Shown piece after piece: positions 27,102 through 36,599 of a stretch of DNA of 64,000 bases (position 1 is the first letter of the stretch; the number at the start of each line of letters is the position of its first letter). The translations under genes were made by a program, and so were the position numbers. The notes under the pieces are model-generated. The model ran no database searches, was not told the DNA's origin, and worked only from the letters and a program-made list of their open reading frames with translations. Location of the stretch: positions 62,001 through 126,000 of the forward strand of contig NZ_LMXN01000002.1 in assembly GCF_001442615.1 (NCBI RefSeq), given 5' to 3'. The DNA comes from Algoriphagus resistens. GTDB lineage: Bacteria > Bacteroidota > Bacteroidia > Cytophagales > Cyclobacteriaceae.

Positions 27102-28409
27102 CTTCACAATTCCATACAGCGACACTAAACCTATGGAAAGTACACTTAGCCAAAACAGGATACCTGAAAAAGTACCTGAGGCTAGTTTTAAGGTGTTGTT
27201 CCTGAACCGAAACTGAATGGCTGCATAGACGACCAGAATAAGAAGTACAGCACCCACTACTCCGCCAGACAGTACCATAAAGGAAGGCAGCTTAACAAAA
27301 GCAAATGCGATTGCCCACAAGACTGGTAAAGTCCAGGCCAATACCGCAACCCACCTTTTTCTGGTTTTCAGATCATCATAGTCTATCCAGCTTAATTCTC
27401 CGAAGATATCCGGTAACAGCCTTGTCCAATAAGCCAGCGTAGCAAACACGCTTGAAAAAAGAACAAAAAATGCCCCGGTGATGTAAGCAATCCTAGCATT
27501 GCCCCCAAGGGTTTGAATGTAAATATTGCCCAAGGTTTCTATGAGTTGGTTGCCCCTTGGAATCTCTTCATTGCCATATAGAATAGAAGCACCCAATAGG
27601 TAAAAGGCGGCTGTGACTACCGTGTAGATTACCATTGCGACGATGGCATCCAGGTACATGATTTTTATCCATCCATTTGCTCTGACTTTCCATTCAATAC
27701 TACCGTCATTTTCACCGGTGTATCTGGCATAGCCTTTCTCCAGGCACCAATACGTATAGGCGATTATCTCGTCACTGGCAACTCCTGTAATTCCAAATGC
27801 CCCGATAGCGACAAAAATAAGTTTTGGGGGTAGTTCAAAAGTCAACCCACTTACTATATCTGAAAAGGTAAAGGCAAAGGGACTATAATTAACTGCTACC
27901 ACCGATGCCAGGGTAAAAATTGTAAATGCAAATACCATGAACATGGATGTTCGCTCTACTATGCTATAGTAATTCCTGTAAATCAAAAGACTGGTAACCG
28001 CTCCCAACATAAATGCCAATAGAATGGGAGAGAGCAGTGGCATAATCATATTCAGGGCAATGGCAGCTCCCCCGATCATCCCGCCCAGCTGTACTATTTT
28101 AAAAAGTGTCAACAGGAAGGTGCTCCATACAGCCCATTTTTTCGGTCCGGGCAAGAGTGAAAATGAGGACATCAGTGGTTTTCCGGTAATAATAGCATTC
28201 TTACCAAATTCCAGCTGGATAGCGACTTTTATGAGGCAGCTGACCAGGATGACCCAAAAAGTGATAAATCCGCCTTCAGCTCCAAGTACCGTAGTTGCGA
28301 TTAATTCACCGGATCCCACAATGGAGGCTGAAAGTATAAATCCAGGGCCCAAAAACTTTAGTTTTTCACGTAGGGAGGAGGGTGGATTCTTTATTTCTGT
28401 AGAGGTCAT
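27093..28409 (-). CDS. Nramp-fold transporter lacking canonical metal-site motifs
   Basis: A 438-aa membrane protein with about 11 helices and the Nramp beginning LGPGFILSASIVG. The metal-coordinating DPGN of helix 1 is replaced by GSGE (residues 32-35), and the helix 6 MPH motif is replaced in AFGITGVASDEIIAY. Related Nramp-like proteins with altered sites exist (for example Nramp-related Mg2+ transporters), so a transition-metal substrate should not be assumed. It is transcribed against the polysaccharide genes and is flanked by them. Confidence 0.8.
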   Translation of the reverse strand: MTSTEIKNPPSSLREKLKFLGPGFILSASIVGSGELIATTVLGAEGGFITFWVILVSCLIKVAIQLEFGKNAIITGKPLMSSFSLLPGPKKWAVWSTFLLTLFKIVQLGGMIGGAAIALNMIMPLLSPILLAFMLGAVTSLLIYRNYYSIVERTSMFMVFAFTIFTLASVVAVNYSPFAFTFSDIVSGLTFELPPKLIFVAIGAFGITGVASDEIIAYTYWCLEKGYARYTGENDGSIEWKVRANGWIKIMYLDAIVAMVIYTVVTAAFYLLGASILYGNEEIPRGNQLIETLGNIYIQTLGGNARIAYITGAFFVLFSSVFATLAYWTRLLPDIFGELSWIDYDDLKTRKRWVAVLAWTLPVLWAIAFAFVKLPSFMVLSGGVVGAVLLILVVYAAIQFRFRNNTLKLASGTFSGILFWLSVLSIGLVSLYGIVKLF

Positions 28410-28672
28410 TCATTAAAAATAGGGAAATATCCAGTTGTTAGACAAGCGGGTATTCTCAGAAAATCTGGAATTAAAAATGGTTTCCGTTTCCCAAGGGCTT
28501 TGACTTATACCGAAAGCATTCAGGAAAAGTTAATATCACATAATCATTGGATAATTCGGGCAATCTATGTTTACTGATGCGTAGGTATCTTGTAAGGGCA
28601 ACACCCTCATTTTTCCATTTTTGTGGATGAGCCCTGGACAGACTTAGGTTTGTCCGGAAGTTTCCCTACTAT

Positions 28673-30211
28673 GTGAAATTCAACAAAATGAAAAGTAATC
28701 TGATTGTCCTGATATTAGTCGCGCTGACCGGAAATGTATTTTCTCAGCGAATCCCCCCATTATGGGCGGCATATGAGCTAGCTAAGCTTTCCGGAACTGA
28801 ATCACCCGTTTTACCTGATTTCTCCTATGCCGGCTATCATTTTTCGGAAAAGGAAATTCCGTCGCTATCGGAAAGAACGGTGTTCGATGTGACTGACTAT
28901 GGGGCAGTGCCAGACGATGCTGAATTCGATGATGCAGCTATACAGATGGCGATTTCCGCTGCATTGGCAACCGAAGGTGGCGGAGTTGTATTTTTCCCAC
29001 CAGGCAAATTTCTCATCGCCCCGGATGAGGACAGGGATAGTTTTTTTCGTATTGACAAAAGCAATATACTGCTTAAGGGGAGCGGGAGTGGCGCCGGAGG
29101 GACGGAGATTCATCAAGTAAAAATGAGGATTGGTTCCAGGCAGTTCAGATTCGAACCGAGAGAGAACAAGACGGAAAAGTTGGCCGTAGTAAACCGTGCC
29201 GCACCGCGGGAATCTTTTGTGGTTGAAGTTGCGGATGCATCAAGACTTAGCGTGGGTCAGGATGTCGTACTAAGCCATAGGAGTGAAGCGTATACCAGGA
29301 ATTATTTTGCTCCCAGGGAGCTTTCTCCGGCCTGGGACAGACTGTTTGGGTCAGGTGGGGGAATGCAGATTAGGGAAATCCATACGATTGAAGAGATCAA
29401 TGGGACCACTATCAAATTCAAAAACCCGCTTCATATCGATGTTGTGATGGTTGAAGGGTATGATTTCGAACTGAACAGTTACAATAGCATAGAAGAATGC
29501 GGAATAGAAGATATCCTGTTCAGTGGAAACTGGGACAGTTATCCGGAAGAATTTGTCCACCACAAAGACGGGATCCATGATGGGGGATGGGTGGCCATTC
29601 ATATGGGGAACGTGAAAAACAGCTGGATACGCAACTGCGCATTCACCAATTTAAATGAAGTGATCAATATCCGAAATGGGTACCAACTGAGCCTTACAGG
29701 CTTGAATATTTATGGAAAGAAAGGGCATACTTCCATTCATGCCAGATCGGGATATGGGGTCTTGATTAAAGACTGTGATTTTAACGGGGCACATCACCAT
29801 GGACCGGGAACTGGGTATGGGGGAGTCGGAACCGTAGTGACACAATGTAGACTGGGGGAAGATCAGATCATAGACAGTCATTCAGGTCAGCCTTATGCGA
29901 CATTGTTTGATGCAATTGACGGTGGCGTGTTTTATAACCTGGGCGGACCGCTACCCGGGCTGCCCCACCATGGGAAGTATTTGGTGTTCTGGAATTTCAG
30001 CTACCGGTCTGAAAGGGATTTCCACTATGATTTTTGGTCAGTTAAGAAGAGACGGAATTATACCATATCAGATCCGATTTTTGTGGGCTTTCGGGCAAAC
30101 AGGGAGATCACCTTTGAGAATGTGGGGATAGACCAGGCCAGGGGGCAAGAAGTATTTCCGAAATCGCTGTTCGAGGCACAGCTACAACTTCGACTGCGGT
30201 CCGGCAACTAG
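28673..30211 (+). CDS. secreted right-handed beta-helix (pectate-lyase superfamily) protein
   Basis: A 512-aa protein with a signal peptide ending near GNVFSQ (an internal ATG at 28688 would also serve). A Pectate_lyase_3-like start VFDVTDYGAVPDDAEFDDAAIQ is followed by GGGVVFFPPGKFLI and a parallel beta-helix region with rungs such as NSWIRNCAFTNLNEVINIRN and GYGVLIKDCDFNGAHHHGPG. The C-terminus resembles DUF4955-type lyase-like proteins. It probably binds or cleaves a polysaccharide chain by lyase or hydrolase action; catalytic residues cannot be assigned. It precedes the SusC gene by about 650 bp. Confidence 0.72.
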   Translation: MKFNKMKSNLIVLILVALTGNVFSQRIPPLWAAYELAKLSGTESPVLPDFSYAGYHFSEKEIPSLSERTVFDVTDYGAVPDDAEFDDAAIQMAISAALATEGGGVVFFPPGKFLIAPDEDRDSFFRIDKSNILLKGSGSGAGGTEIHQVKMRIGSRQFRFEPRENKTEKLAVVNRAAPRESFVVEVADASRLSVGQDVVLSHRSEAYTRNYFAPRELSPAWDRLFGSGGGMQIREIHTIEEINGTTIKFKNPLHIDVVMVEGYDFELNSYNSIEECGIEDILFSGNWDSYPEEFVHHKDGIHDGGWVAIHMGNVKNSWIRNCAFTNLNEVINIRNGYQLSLTGLNIYGKKGHTSIHARSGYGVLIKDCDFNGAHHHGPGTGYGGVGTVVTQCRLGEDQIIDSHSGQPYATLFDAIDGGVFYNLGGPLPGLPHHGKYLVFWNFSYRSERDFHYDFWSVKKRRNYTISDPIFVGFRANREITFENVGIDQARGQEVFPKSLFEAQLQLRLRSGN

Positions 30212-30857
30212 TTTTGGTAAAGCCTAACTTTATCCAGGAGCTCCCCGCAGCTAAAAAAGGCTGTTTTTGCTGTTTCCTTATGTTGAAAACCGCCCCGAAG
30301 TTTCACTGTCACCCTTTATTTAATTGCACCACGTTAACGTGCTATTCATTTGCAATGTAAGTCAAAGACCGACAGCAACACATTCTATAATAGGATTATT
30401 TGGTGATTTTCATTCGATAGTTAAGAGCGTATTGAATTACATTAGGAATTATAGTGAATCACTAAAGGCAACTTCAGTACTATATAGAAAATATCAGTAA
30501 ACATACTTAACTATATATTGTTCTGATTTTAACTTTTTGGCAACTATTTTTTTGGAAGTGCAGGAAAATTTTTCTTTGAGCTTGGTCGGAATGTGGATTG
30601 CCTATAGCTCATAGTACATAGGGCTATAATTAGCTAACTGAAGCTCGTGTTTCAGATCCGCCAATCTATTCCCTCAGACAGGTCCCGAACTTGTAATCGA
30701 ACGATTTACACCCATTTTCTAAGCAAAAAATCCCCCTATAGATGGTTTTTGATAGGTTATAATTGCAATAGGCAAGAAAAAAGATAACATACAACATTTG
30801 TTTAGTTTATGATACTTCAGCTTGCTTTTATATCCATTAACAATAACCCCAAAATGA
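30212..30857. other. 646-bp upstream region of the SusC/SusD operon
   Basis: No gene is recognised here. Visible structure: the 12-bp perfect palindrome CACGTTAACGTG at 30330-30341, the motif CATTCGATAG near 30411, GAACGAT at 30699-30705, and a short inverted repeat TATAGC/GCTATA at 30603-30628. The length and AT-rich content suit a long regulatory leader of a polysaccharide-uptake operon. Confidence 0.5.
30330..30341. promoter_or_regulatory. 12-bp palindrome upstream of susC
   Basis: CACGTTAACGTG is a perfect palindrome in otherwise AT-rich sequence, about 520 bp before the SusC start. It is the most symmetric site in this leader and may be an operator for a dimeric regulator; no binding protein can be named. 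Confidence 0.35.
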
Positions 30858-33800
30858 ATGAAAGAATTATTACAAATTCCAGTCAAGGGATGGGATCATG
30901 CTAAACAACTTAAGCAAAGTGGCTTTCCTCTAAAAAGACAGCCTCCCTACCATACCCTTTTAATGAAAATCCCGGTCTTGGTTTGGTTCCTCTTATTGAT
31001 TTCCTTCAGTGGAGTCTTTGGGCAGCAGATGATGGTATCCGGGACCGTCACTTCTTCGGAAGATGGACTTCCGCTGCCGGGTGTAAATATCCTAATTAAA
31101 GGGACCACCACAGGCGGGGTGTCTGATATCGAAGGTAACTTCTCTATCTCGGTTCCGGGGAGTTCCACGGTTCTGGTGTTTTCCTTCATAGGGTTTGATT
31201 CCCAAGAGATAAGTGTTAACAATAGATCTTCCCTCGATGTGGTCATGAATCTGGACAGCAAAAGCCTGGAGGAGGTTATTGTAATTGGCTACGGTACACA
31301 GGACAAGCGGGATGTGACTGGCGCAATCGCATCAATAAGTGAGTCTTCAATCACAGAAAGACAGCCAGTGGATGTTTTTGATGCCATGCAGGGTCAAGCT
31401 GCAGGTGTACAGGTCAATACTGAACCCAGACCTGGGGGAGGGGCTTCCATCAGGATCAGGGGTACATCTACTATACAGGGAGGTGTGAATCCACTCTATA
31501 TAGTAGACGGTGCCCCTGTGGACAATATTGAGGGGATCAATCCCAATGATATCCAATCCATGGAAATTCTCAAAGACGCTGCCTCAGCTGCCATTTATGG
31601 ATCCAGGTCTGCCAATGGAGTTGTTATTATAACCACTAAGAGAGGAGTTGAAGGGAAACCGAAAATAGATGTAAGGTACAATAGGATGTACAGTAATTTA
31701 GCCAGAAAACTACCACAGGCCACCGCCGACGACAGGAGATTGTATGATCAAAAAAGGACAGCAGCTGATCAGATTCCGGGCCTTAGTGCTGATTCTTTAA
31801 ATATCGCCTTCAACGCCGACAATGACCTGCAGTCAATTTTGACAAGAACTGCTATCCGAAACCAGCTTGATTTTTCACTCAGTGGTGCAAGCGGTAAACT
31901 CAATTATTACAGCAACATAGGGTTTCTGGACGATGAGGGAATTATACTTAATAGTTGGGCTAAAGTGATCCGCGCCCGTACAAATATCGATTTCAAAGCT
32001 TCCGATCGGTTCGTTATAGGCAGTAGGATGAACTTCTCGCACAGCTCGGAAAACAGAATAAACGAAGGAAGTACTTTACTACAGGCGATGCAACGGCCAC
32101 CGACTTTCCAGTTATATATGGCAGACGGGACACTGGCGCCTACACTGGGCGGTAGACAAAATCCCTTGGCGCATACACTTTTGAGAGTCAATGAGTTTAA
32201 GTCTTATGATGCCAATGTTTTCAACTACGTGTCTTTTTCTATCACCGATGACCTGAAAATCACATCTGATTTTAATTTCAGAGCCAGTTACGGTGAGAAC
32301 GTTTTTTTTAACCCAAAACTCTTAAGTAACAATCTTGATCAAAATAATGGGGGATATAAAAATTCATTCAATACCTACTGGATGCAGCAAAACTATCTGA
32401 ATTATGACAAGAAATTCCTAAATGATGAGCACAGTATCAACGCGGTGCTGGGTATCAGTGCTGAAAAATGGGTGGATAAGGATGCTCAAATTGTGGGTAA
32501 CACCTACGTGATTGAATCGGTGCTTACCAGCAATTCCATTCAGGACAAACAGCTTCAGAATATATATAATATAGAATCACGGCATACGTTGGTCGGAATC
32601 TTCGGAAGGCTGGCATATAATTATAAAGGAAAATACATGTTCAGCTCCAATATCCGCAGGGACGGGTCCTCCCGCTTTGGGACCGATAACCGATGGGGTC
32701 TGTTTCCATCCGCATCTGTTGGGTGGAGATTCACCGATGAGGTATTCATGGGCTGGACAAACCGGGTACTTCAAGATGGAAAGTTCAGGGCAAGTTATGG
32801 TGTGACCGGAAATGAAAGAGTAGGTAATTACGATGCGCTGCAGCGCTATTCTTTTGGAAGCAATTTTTATAATGGTGTATTAGGGATTGTGCCGGTAGAT
32901 ATGCTGGGCAACTCCGAACTTGGCTGGGAGTCTACCAAGCAACTGAACATTGGGCTTGATCTGACTTTCATCGATAACAGGGTAAGTTTTGTGACAGATT
33001 ATTACCGGAAAGTCACTGATGATCTTCTGTATGCCGCACCTCTGCCGGGAGAGCTGGGATTCACTTCTACACGGGTGAACTTTGGCTCCATTCAAAATGA
33101 GGGAATTGAATTTACACTGAATACCTATCCGGTGAGAAACAGCAAGTTCACCTGGAACCTGTCCGCTAACATGACATTCAACAATGACAAAGTGTTGAAG
33201 CTTTACAATGGAATTCCATTGACTCCCAGCGGGAGATGGTACCTGGAGGAAGGTGGTAGACTGGGGAATTTCTACGGGTGGAAAAACCTGGGGGTCTATC
33301 AATATGACGAGTCCAATGCCTATACACCGGACTGGGAACGTTTGGAACCTGTTTTTTCAGAAGGGGAGTTCTCAGGAAACTACCTGTTGAATGGTCAACC
33401 CTATTCGGGTGAGATAAAACAACAGCGGATGCCCGGTGGGGTTTCGAAAGGCGGTGATGTGATTTGGCTCAATAACAACGGTGATGATATCATAGACGAT
33501 CGGGACCGGGTAGTCCTTGGCAATGCCCAGCCAAAATTCATGGCAGGGATATTCAACCAGCTTGACTATAAGAACTTCAGCTTATCATTTAATTTTTATG
33601 TGACTTGGGGCAATACCATTTACAACAAAGGCAGGAGGGACGGAGGTGATTTCAATACAACCAACAGAACCCCGGACAAATACCTGATCCAAGAGGCTTG
33701 GTCTAAACCTGGGGACATTACTCAGGTACCCAAAGTTCCCGGTACGCCCACGATGGGAAATATGCAGGAACTTAACAGTTATTTTCTGGAGGATGGATCA

Positions 33801-34034
33801 TTTATCAGGCTGAGGAATGTCAGGCTATCCTATACCATGGATCCCGTGTTGGCCCGAAAAATCAAACTTCAGGGCCTCAATGTTTACCTCTATGGCAATA
33901 ACCTTTTGACCTGGACCAACTACTTCTGGTATGACCCTGAGATCCCAATGGGAAGCCCTTTGACCATGGGACAGGATACAGGAAGATACCCTAGAAGCAG
34001 GCAATACGGAGTGGGACTGAATCTTAATTTCTAA
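30858..34034 (+). CDS. SusC/RagA-family TonB-dependent outer-membrane transporter
   Basis: A 1058-aa SusC-type transporter. A long N-terminal leader precedes a signal peptide (KIPVLVWFLLLISFSGVFGQ; an alternative ATG is at 30963). Then come a CarboxypepD_reg-like domain (VSGTVTSSEDGLPLPGVNIL), the EEVIVIGYGTQ segment before the plug, the plug (IRGTSTIQGGVNPLYIVDGA, LKDAASAAIYGSRSANGVV) and a 22-strand barrel ending QYGVGLNLNF. It imports glycan fragments across the outer membrane with SusD as lid. SusD follows after 11 bp. Confidence 0.96.
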   Translation: MKELLQIPVKGWDHAKQLKQSGFPLKRQPPYHTLLMKIPVLVWFLLLISFSGVFGQQMMVSGTVTSSEDGLPLPGVNILIKGTTTGGVSDIEGNFSISVPGSSTVLVFSFIGFDSQEISVNNRSSLDVVMNLDSKSLEEVIVIGYGTQDKRDVTGAIASISESSITERQPVDVFDAMQGQAAGVQVNTEPRPGGGASIRIRGTSTIQGGVNPLYIVDGAPVDNIEGINPNDIQSMEILKDAASAAIYGSRSANGVVIITTKRGVEGKPKIDVRYNRMYSNLARKLPQATADDRRLYDQKRTAADQIPGLSADSLNIAFNADNDLQSILTRTAIRNQLDFSLSGASGKLNYYSNIGFLDDEGIILNSWAKVIRARTNIDFKASDRFVIGSRMNFSHSSENRINEGSTLLQAMQRPPTFQLYMADGTLAPTLGGRQNPLAHTLLRVNEFKSYDANVFNYVSFSITDDLKITSDFNFRASYGENVFFNPKLLSNNLDQNNGGYKNSFNTYWMQQNYLNYDKKFLNDEHSINAVLGISAEKWVDKDAQIVGNTYVIESVLTSNSIQDKQLQNIYNIESRHTLVGIFGRLAYNYKGKYMFSSNIRRDGSSRFGTDNRWGLFPSASVGWRFTDEVFMGWTNRVLQDGKFRASYGVTGNERVGNYDALQRYSFGSNFYNGVLGIVPVDMLGNSELGWESTKQLNIGLDLTFIDNRVSFVTDYYRKVTDDLLYAAPLPGELGFTSTRVNFGSIQNEGIEFTLNTYPVRNSKFTWNLSANMTFNNDKVLKLYNGIPLTPSGRWYLEEGGRLGNFYGWKNLGVYQYDESNAYTPDWERLEPVFSEGEFSGNYLLNGQPYSGEIKQQRMPGGVSKGGDVIWLNNNGDDIIDDRDRVVLGNAQPKFMAGIFNQLDYKNFSLSFNFYVTWGNTIYNKGRRDGGDFNTTNRTPDKYLIQEAWSKPGDITQVPKVPGTPTMGNMQELNSYFLEDGSFIRLRNVRLSYTMDPVLARKIKLQGLNVYLYGNNLLTWTNYFWYDPEIPMGSPLTMGQDTGRYPRSRQYGVGLNLNF

Positions 34035-34045
34035 TTGAAACAGCA

Positions 34046-35494
34046 ATGAAGAATATAATAAAAATACTACTGATAAACTTAGCTATCCTGATTTTGCCGT
34101 CTTGTGAAGGCTTTCTGGACGAACAGCCTATTTCAGAGATTTCGGCTGATACATTCTGGAAGACAAGAGATGATGTCAGGGCAGGGATAGCGGGAATGTA
34201 TGATGGGCTGCAGGCTGTGGTCAGTGCCCGGTACATTGACTGGGGGGATGCCCGCTCTGATAATTTTACCAATGGCGGCACTGGAGTGGGATCCATCAAT
34301 TTCGCCTTAAACGGGTTGACCGCCAATATGGGGGAGGCAAACTGGGATGCGCTATACAGGACGATCAGCAGGGCAAATCTGGCTATAGATAATCTCCCTG
34401 AAGTAGCAGGAAGTGACGTCAGTGACACATTCAGAAACCATAACCTGGCCCAGGCATATGCCATGAGGGCATATTGTCACTTTATGGGTGTCAAGGTCTG
34501 GGGCGCCGTTCCTTTACTGTTGGAATCAGTTTCTGACCGGGATTACCGTCCCGCAAGAACTTCTGCAGAAGAGGTACTTGCTAGTGTTGTGACAGATCTG
34601 AATACTGCTGTTGGATTGATTAATCCACTGGAGGCAGGTATCTATGAAATCAACATCGGCGGAATCTATGCTATGCTCACGGAGGCATACATGTGGCAGA
34701 AAGAATACCAGAAAGCCCTGGACAGTTCTGATAAATTACTGGAGATGAACAGGTTTTCGCTTGCACAGACACCTGCTGAATGGAAATTGACCTTTACGGA
34801 TCCAGTGAACTCCAAAGAAGCCATCTGGAGCCTGTTTTGGTCCTTTACTGAAGATGGTTCAAATGCCTTGGCATCGCGGATCGGCTCAGGTACGAATACC
34901 AGTCCATTCATCATGGATCCCAATTTACTGGAAGAATGGGAACAGCAAGAAGACGACTTCAGAAGATACCTGACCTATGACACACTTCAGGCGGTCTCCA
35001 CCGGTGCGGTACAGTTCATCTGGAAACATTTCCCCTTGGCGTCTAACGGGGAACCTGCTTCTTCTCTGCCTCCCAGCAACCAGGCGGAAGTAAGGAATTC
35101 ACTTTACAGGCTTTCAGATATCTTACTGCTCCGCGCTGAAGCCTACAATAAATTGGGGGATCAGGATCTGGCGATAGGGATTTTAAATCAGATCAAAGAA
35201 AGATCTGGCTTGGATCCAGTAAGCATGGATATGTTTTCAAATCAGGAAGAGCTGGAAAATGCCATCCTCAGAGAAAGACAAGTTGAGTTGTACGCAGAAG
35301 GTAAGCGGTGGTTCGACCTTAGGAGGACAGGTAAGGTAATCACCGTAATGGACCCATTGCTGAGGCAGAGACAGGAACTTAGGGGATTGAATGTAGTGGG
35401 ATTTGGAGATGCCGGATTGGAATTATTCCCCATCAGCAACGACGCCCTGAACGAAAACCCAAATTTAGAACAGAATTCACCTTACTCAAGATAG
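34046..35494 (+). CDS. SusD/RagB-family glycan-binding lipoprotein
   Basis: A 482-aa lipoprotein (lipobox ILILPSC, Cys20). SusD landmarks are SCEGFLDEQPISEISADTFW, RAYCHFMGVKVWGAVPLL, the TPR-like helices, LYRLSDILLLRAEAYNKLGD and ILRERQVELYAEGKRWFDL. It sits on the cell surface over the SusC barrel and binds the polysaccharide. It is co-transcribed with susC and with the fasciclin gene, which starts 2 bp after its stop. Confidence 0.95.
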   Translation: MKNIIKILLINLAILILPSCEGFLDEQPISEISADTFWKTRDDVRAGIAGMYDGLQAVVSARYIDWGDARSDNFTNGGTGVGSINFALNGLTANMGEANWDALYRTISRANLAIDNLPEVAGSDVSDTFRNHNLAQAYAMRAYCHFMGVKVWGAVPLLLESVSDRDYRPARTSAEEVLASVVTDLNTAVGLINPLEAGIYEINIGGIYAMLTEAYMWQKEYQKALDSSDKLLEMNRFSLAQTPAEWKLTFTDPVNSKEAIWSLFWSFTEDGSNALASRIGSGTNTSPFIMDPNLLEEWEQQEDDFRRYLTYDTLQAVSTGAVQFIWKHFPLASNGEPASSLPPSNQAEVRNSLYRLSDILLLRAEAYNKLGDQDLAIGILNQIKERSGLDPVSMDMFSNQEELENAILRERQVELYAEGKRWFDLRRTGKVITVMDPLLRQRQELRGLNVVGFGDAGLELFPISNDALNENPNLEQNSPYSR

Positions 35495-35496
35495 AT

Positions 35497-36156
35497 ATGC
35501 TTACACGAATTAAAATGATAGTATCACACCGCATTTGCTTCTTTATTCCTTTTGCCATCCTTGGATTGGAAAGTTGTGACATTGCCGGACTGGAGCTTCA
35601 GAAAACAGTTCCCTATGAATACAATGTTTTGGATCCCAAAATAAATATGACGGCCTTGGAGTTTCTTTACCAGGATAGGGAAGATACTGTCTTCAAGTTG
35701 ATGCAGGAAGGAATAGCGTATGCCGGACTTGCAGAGGAGTACTCCAAGTCAGATAGGACATTTCTCTTCCTTACCAATGATGCCATCCTTCGGTTTAATG
35801 CCAATGGCACTGTCAACGAGGCTAGTTATTTCGGTTTCAACAAGGTAAATGGGGAGCCTGCTTCCAAATGGGAAGATTATCCTGTAGAAGAGGTAAGAGA
35901 ATTCTTTCGCTATCATATCATTCAGGGATTTTATTCCTATGACAATTTGGGAGCGGAAAATATCCCGGTCCAGACACTTTTGCAGGCAGATAACAATCTT
36001 GCCTATATCAAAATCCAGAACGCACGTAATTCAAAATTGAGGGTAAACGATATCCCGTTGACACCCCGGTTTATTGAAGCACGAAGCAGCAACATCCAAC
36101 CAACCAATGGAGTAATACATGCATTCGACAGCTTCATCATACCATTAACTGATTAA
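35497..36156 (+). CDS. fasciclin-domain lipoprotein in SusE-like position
   Basis: A 219-aa protein with a lipoprotein signal (FAILGLESC). The remainder matches a single fasciclin (FAS1) domain: MTALEFLYQDREDTVFKLMQ, TFLFLTNDAILRFN, VREFFRYHIIQGFYS and the closing NGVIHAFDSFIIPL. FAS1 domains mediate adhesion or carbohydrate/protein binding. Its position directly after SusD is where surface glycan-binding proteins usually sit, so it may be an accessory binding protein. A second possible ATG is at 35512. Confidence 0.8.
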   Translation: MLTRIKMIVSHRICFFIPFAILGLESCDIAGLELQKTVPYEYNVLDPKINMTALEFLYQDREDTVFKLMQEGIAYAGLAEEYSKSDRTFLFLTNDAILRFNANGTVNEASYFGFNKVNGEPASKWEDYPVEEVREFFRYHIIQGFYSYDNLGAENIPVQTLLQADNNLAYIKIQNARNSKLRVNDIPLTPRFIEARSSNIQPTNGVIHAFDSFIIPLTD

Positions 36157-36182
36157 GTAGAAATGGGTAATTGTATCGTAAT

Positions 36183-36213
36183 AAAAATGCGGCAGTTTCT
36201 GCCGCATTTTTTT
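36183..36213 (+). terminator. Rho-independent terminator after the susCD-fasciclin operon
   Basis: AAAAATGCGGCAG at 36183-36195 and CTGCCGCATTTTT at 36199-36211 form a 13-bp stem with a 3-nt loop and T-run. It separates the susCD unit from the GH31 unit. Confidence 0.9.
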
Positions 36214-36599
36214 CCTGAATACGGGCATATCCCTGTCTTTGGTGATCAGTTCCATTTCGAAACCAGCAGTCTTGGGATATGTACCGGACATGGTAAGGAC
36301 TTTCTATCCGACCCTATGGGGACCCAGTGGATATGATGAAGCTTCCAGATGGGGAGCCTGTTGGCTTCCGACGATTTTGCCAATTGCATCTATAGGATTT
36401 TTTACTCCCCCGATTAATCCCTATTGAGTGGGAAATTTTAGCGCTGAGAAGTCCGATTTGATTTGAGGAACAAAAGCTCCCCGGTTTTAGAACGATTTTC
36501 ACCCGGTCAGATCTGCTGAAATGAACCAGATTTGATTCAGTCTGGCCAAAACAGGTAGTACTGGCGGATTGATTGACACTATTCCCAAACCTAACTGAT
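36214..36599. other. 386-bp gap before the GH31 gene
   Basis: No gene is recognised. Short open frames on both strands (62 codons each, around 36239-36502) overlap each other and show no family features; they may be decayed sequence. The promoter of the GH31/alginate-lyase unit must lie here, but no clear element was found. Confidence 0.4.

Noticed and set aside
30603..30628. Short inverted repeat TATAGC/GCTATA before susC
   Set aside because: A 6-bp repeat in AT-rich sequence is expected by chance; it is mentioned only in the region description.
36239..36502. Opposed 62-codon frames in the gap before GH31
   Set aside because: They overlap on opposite strands, have no recognisable features, and neither has a plausible upstream signal.
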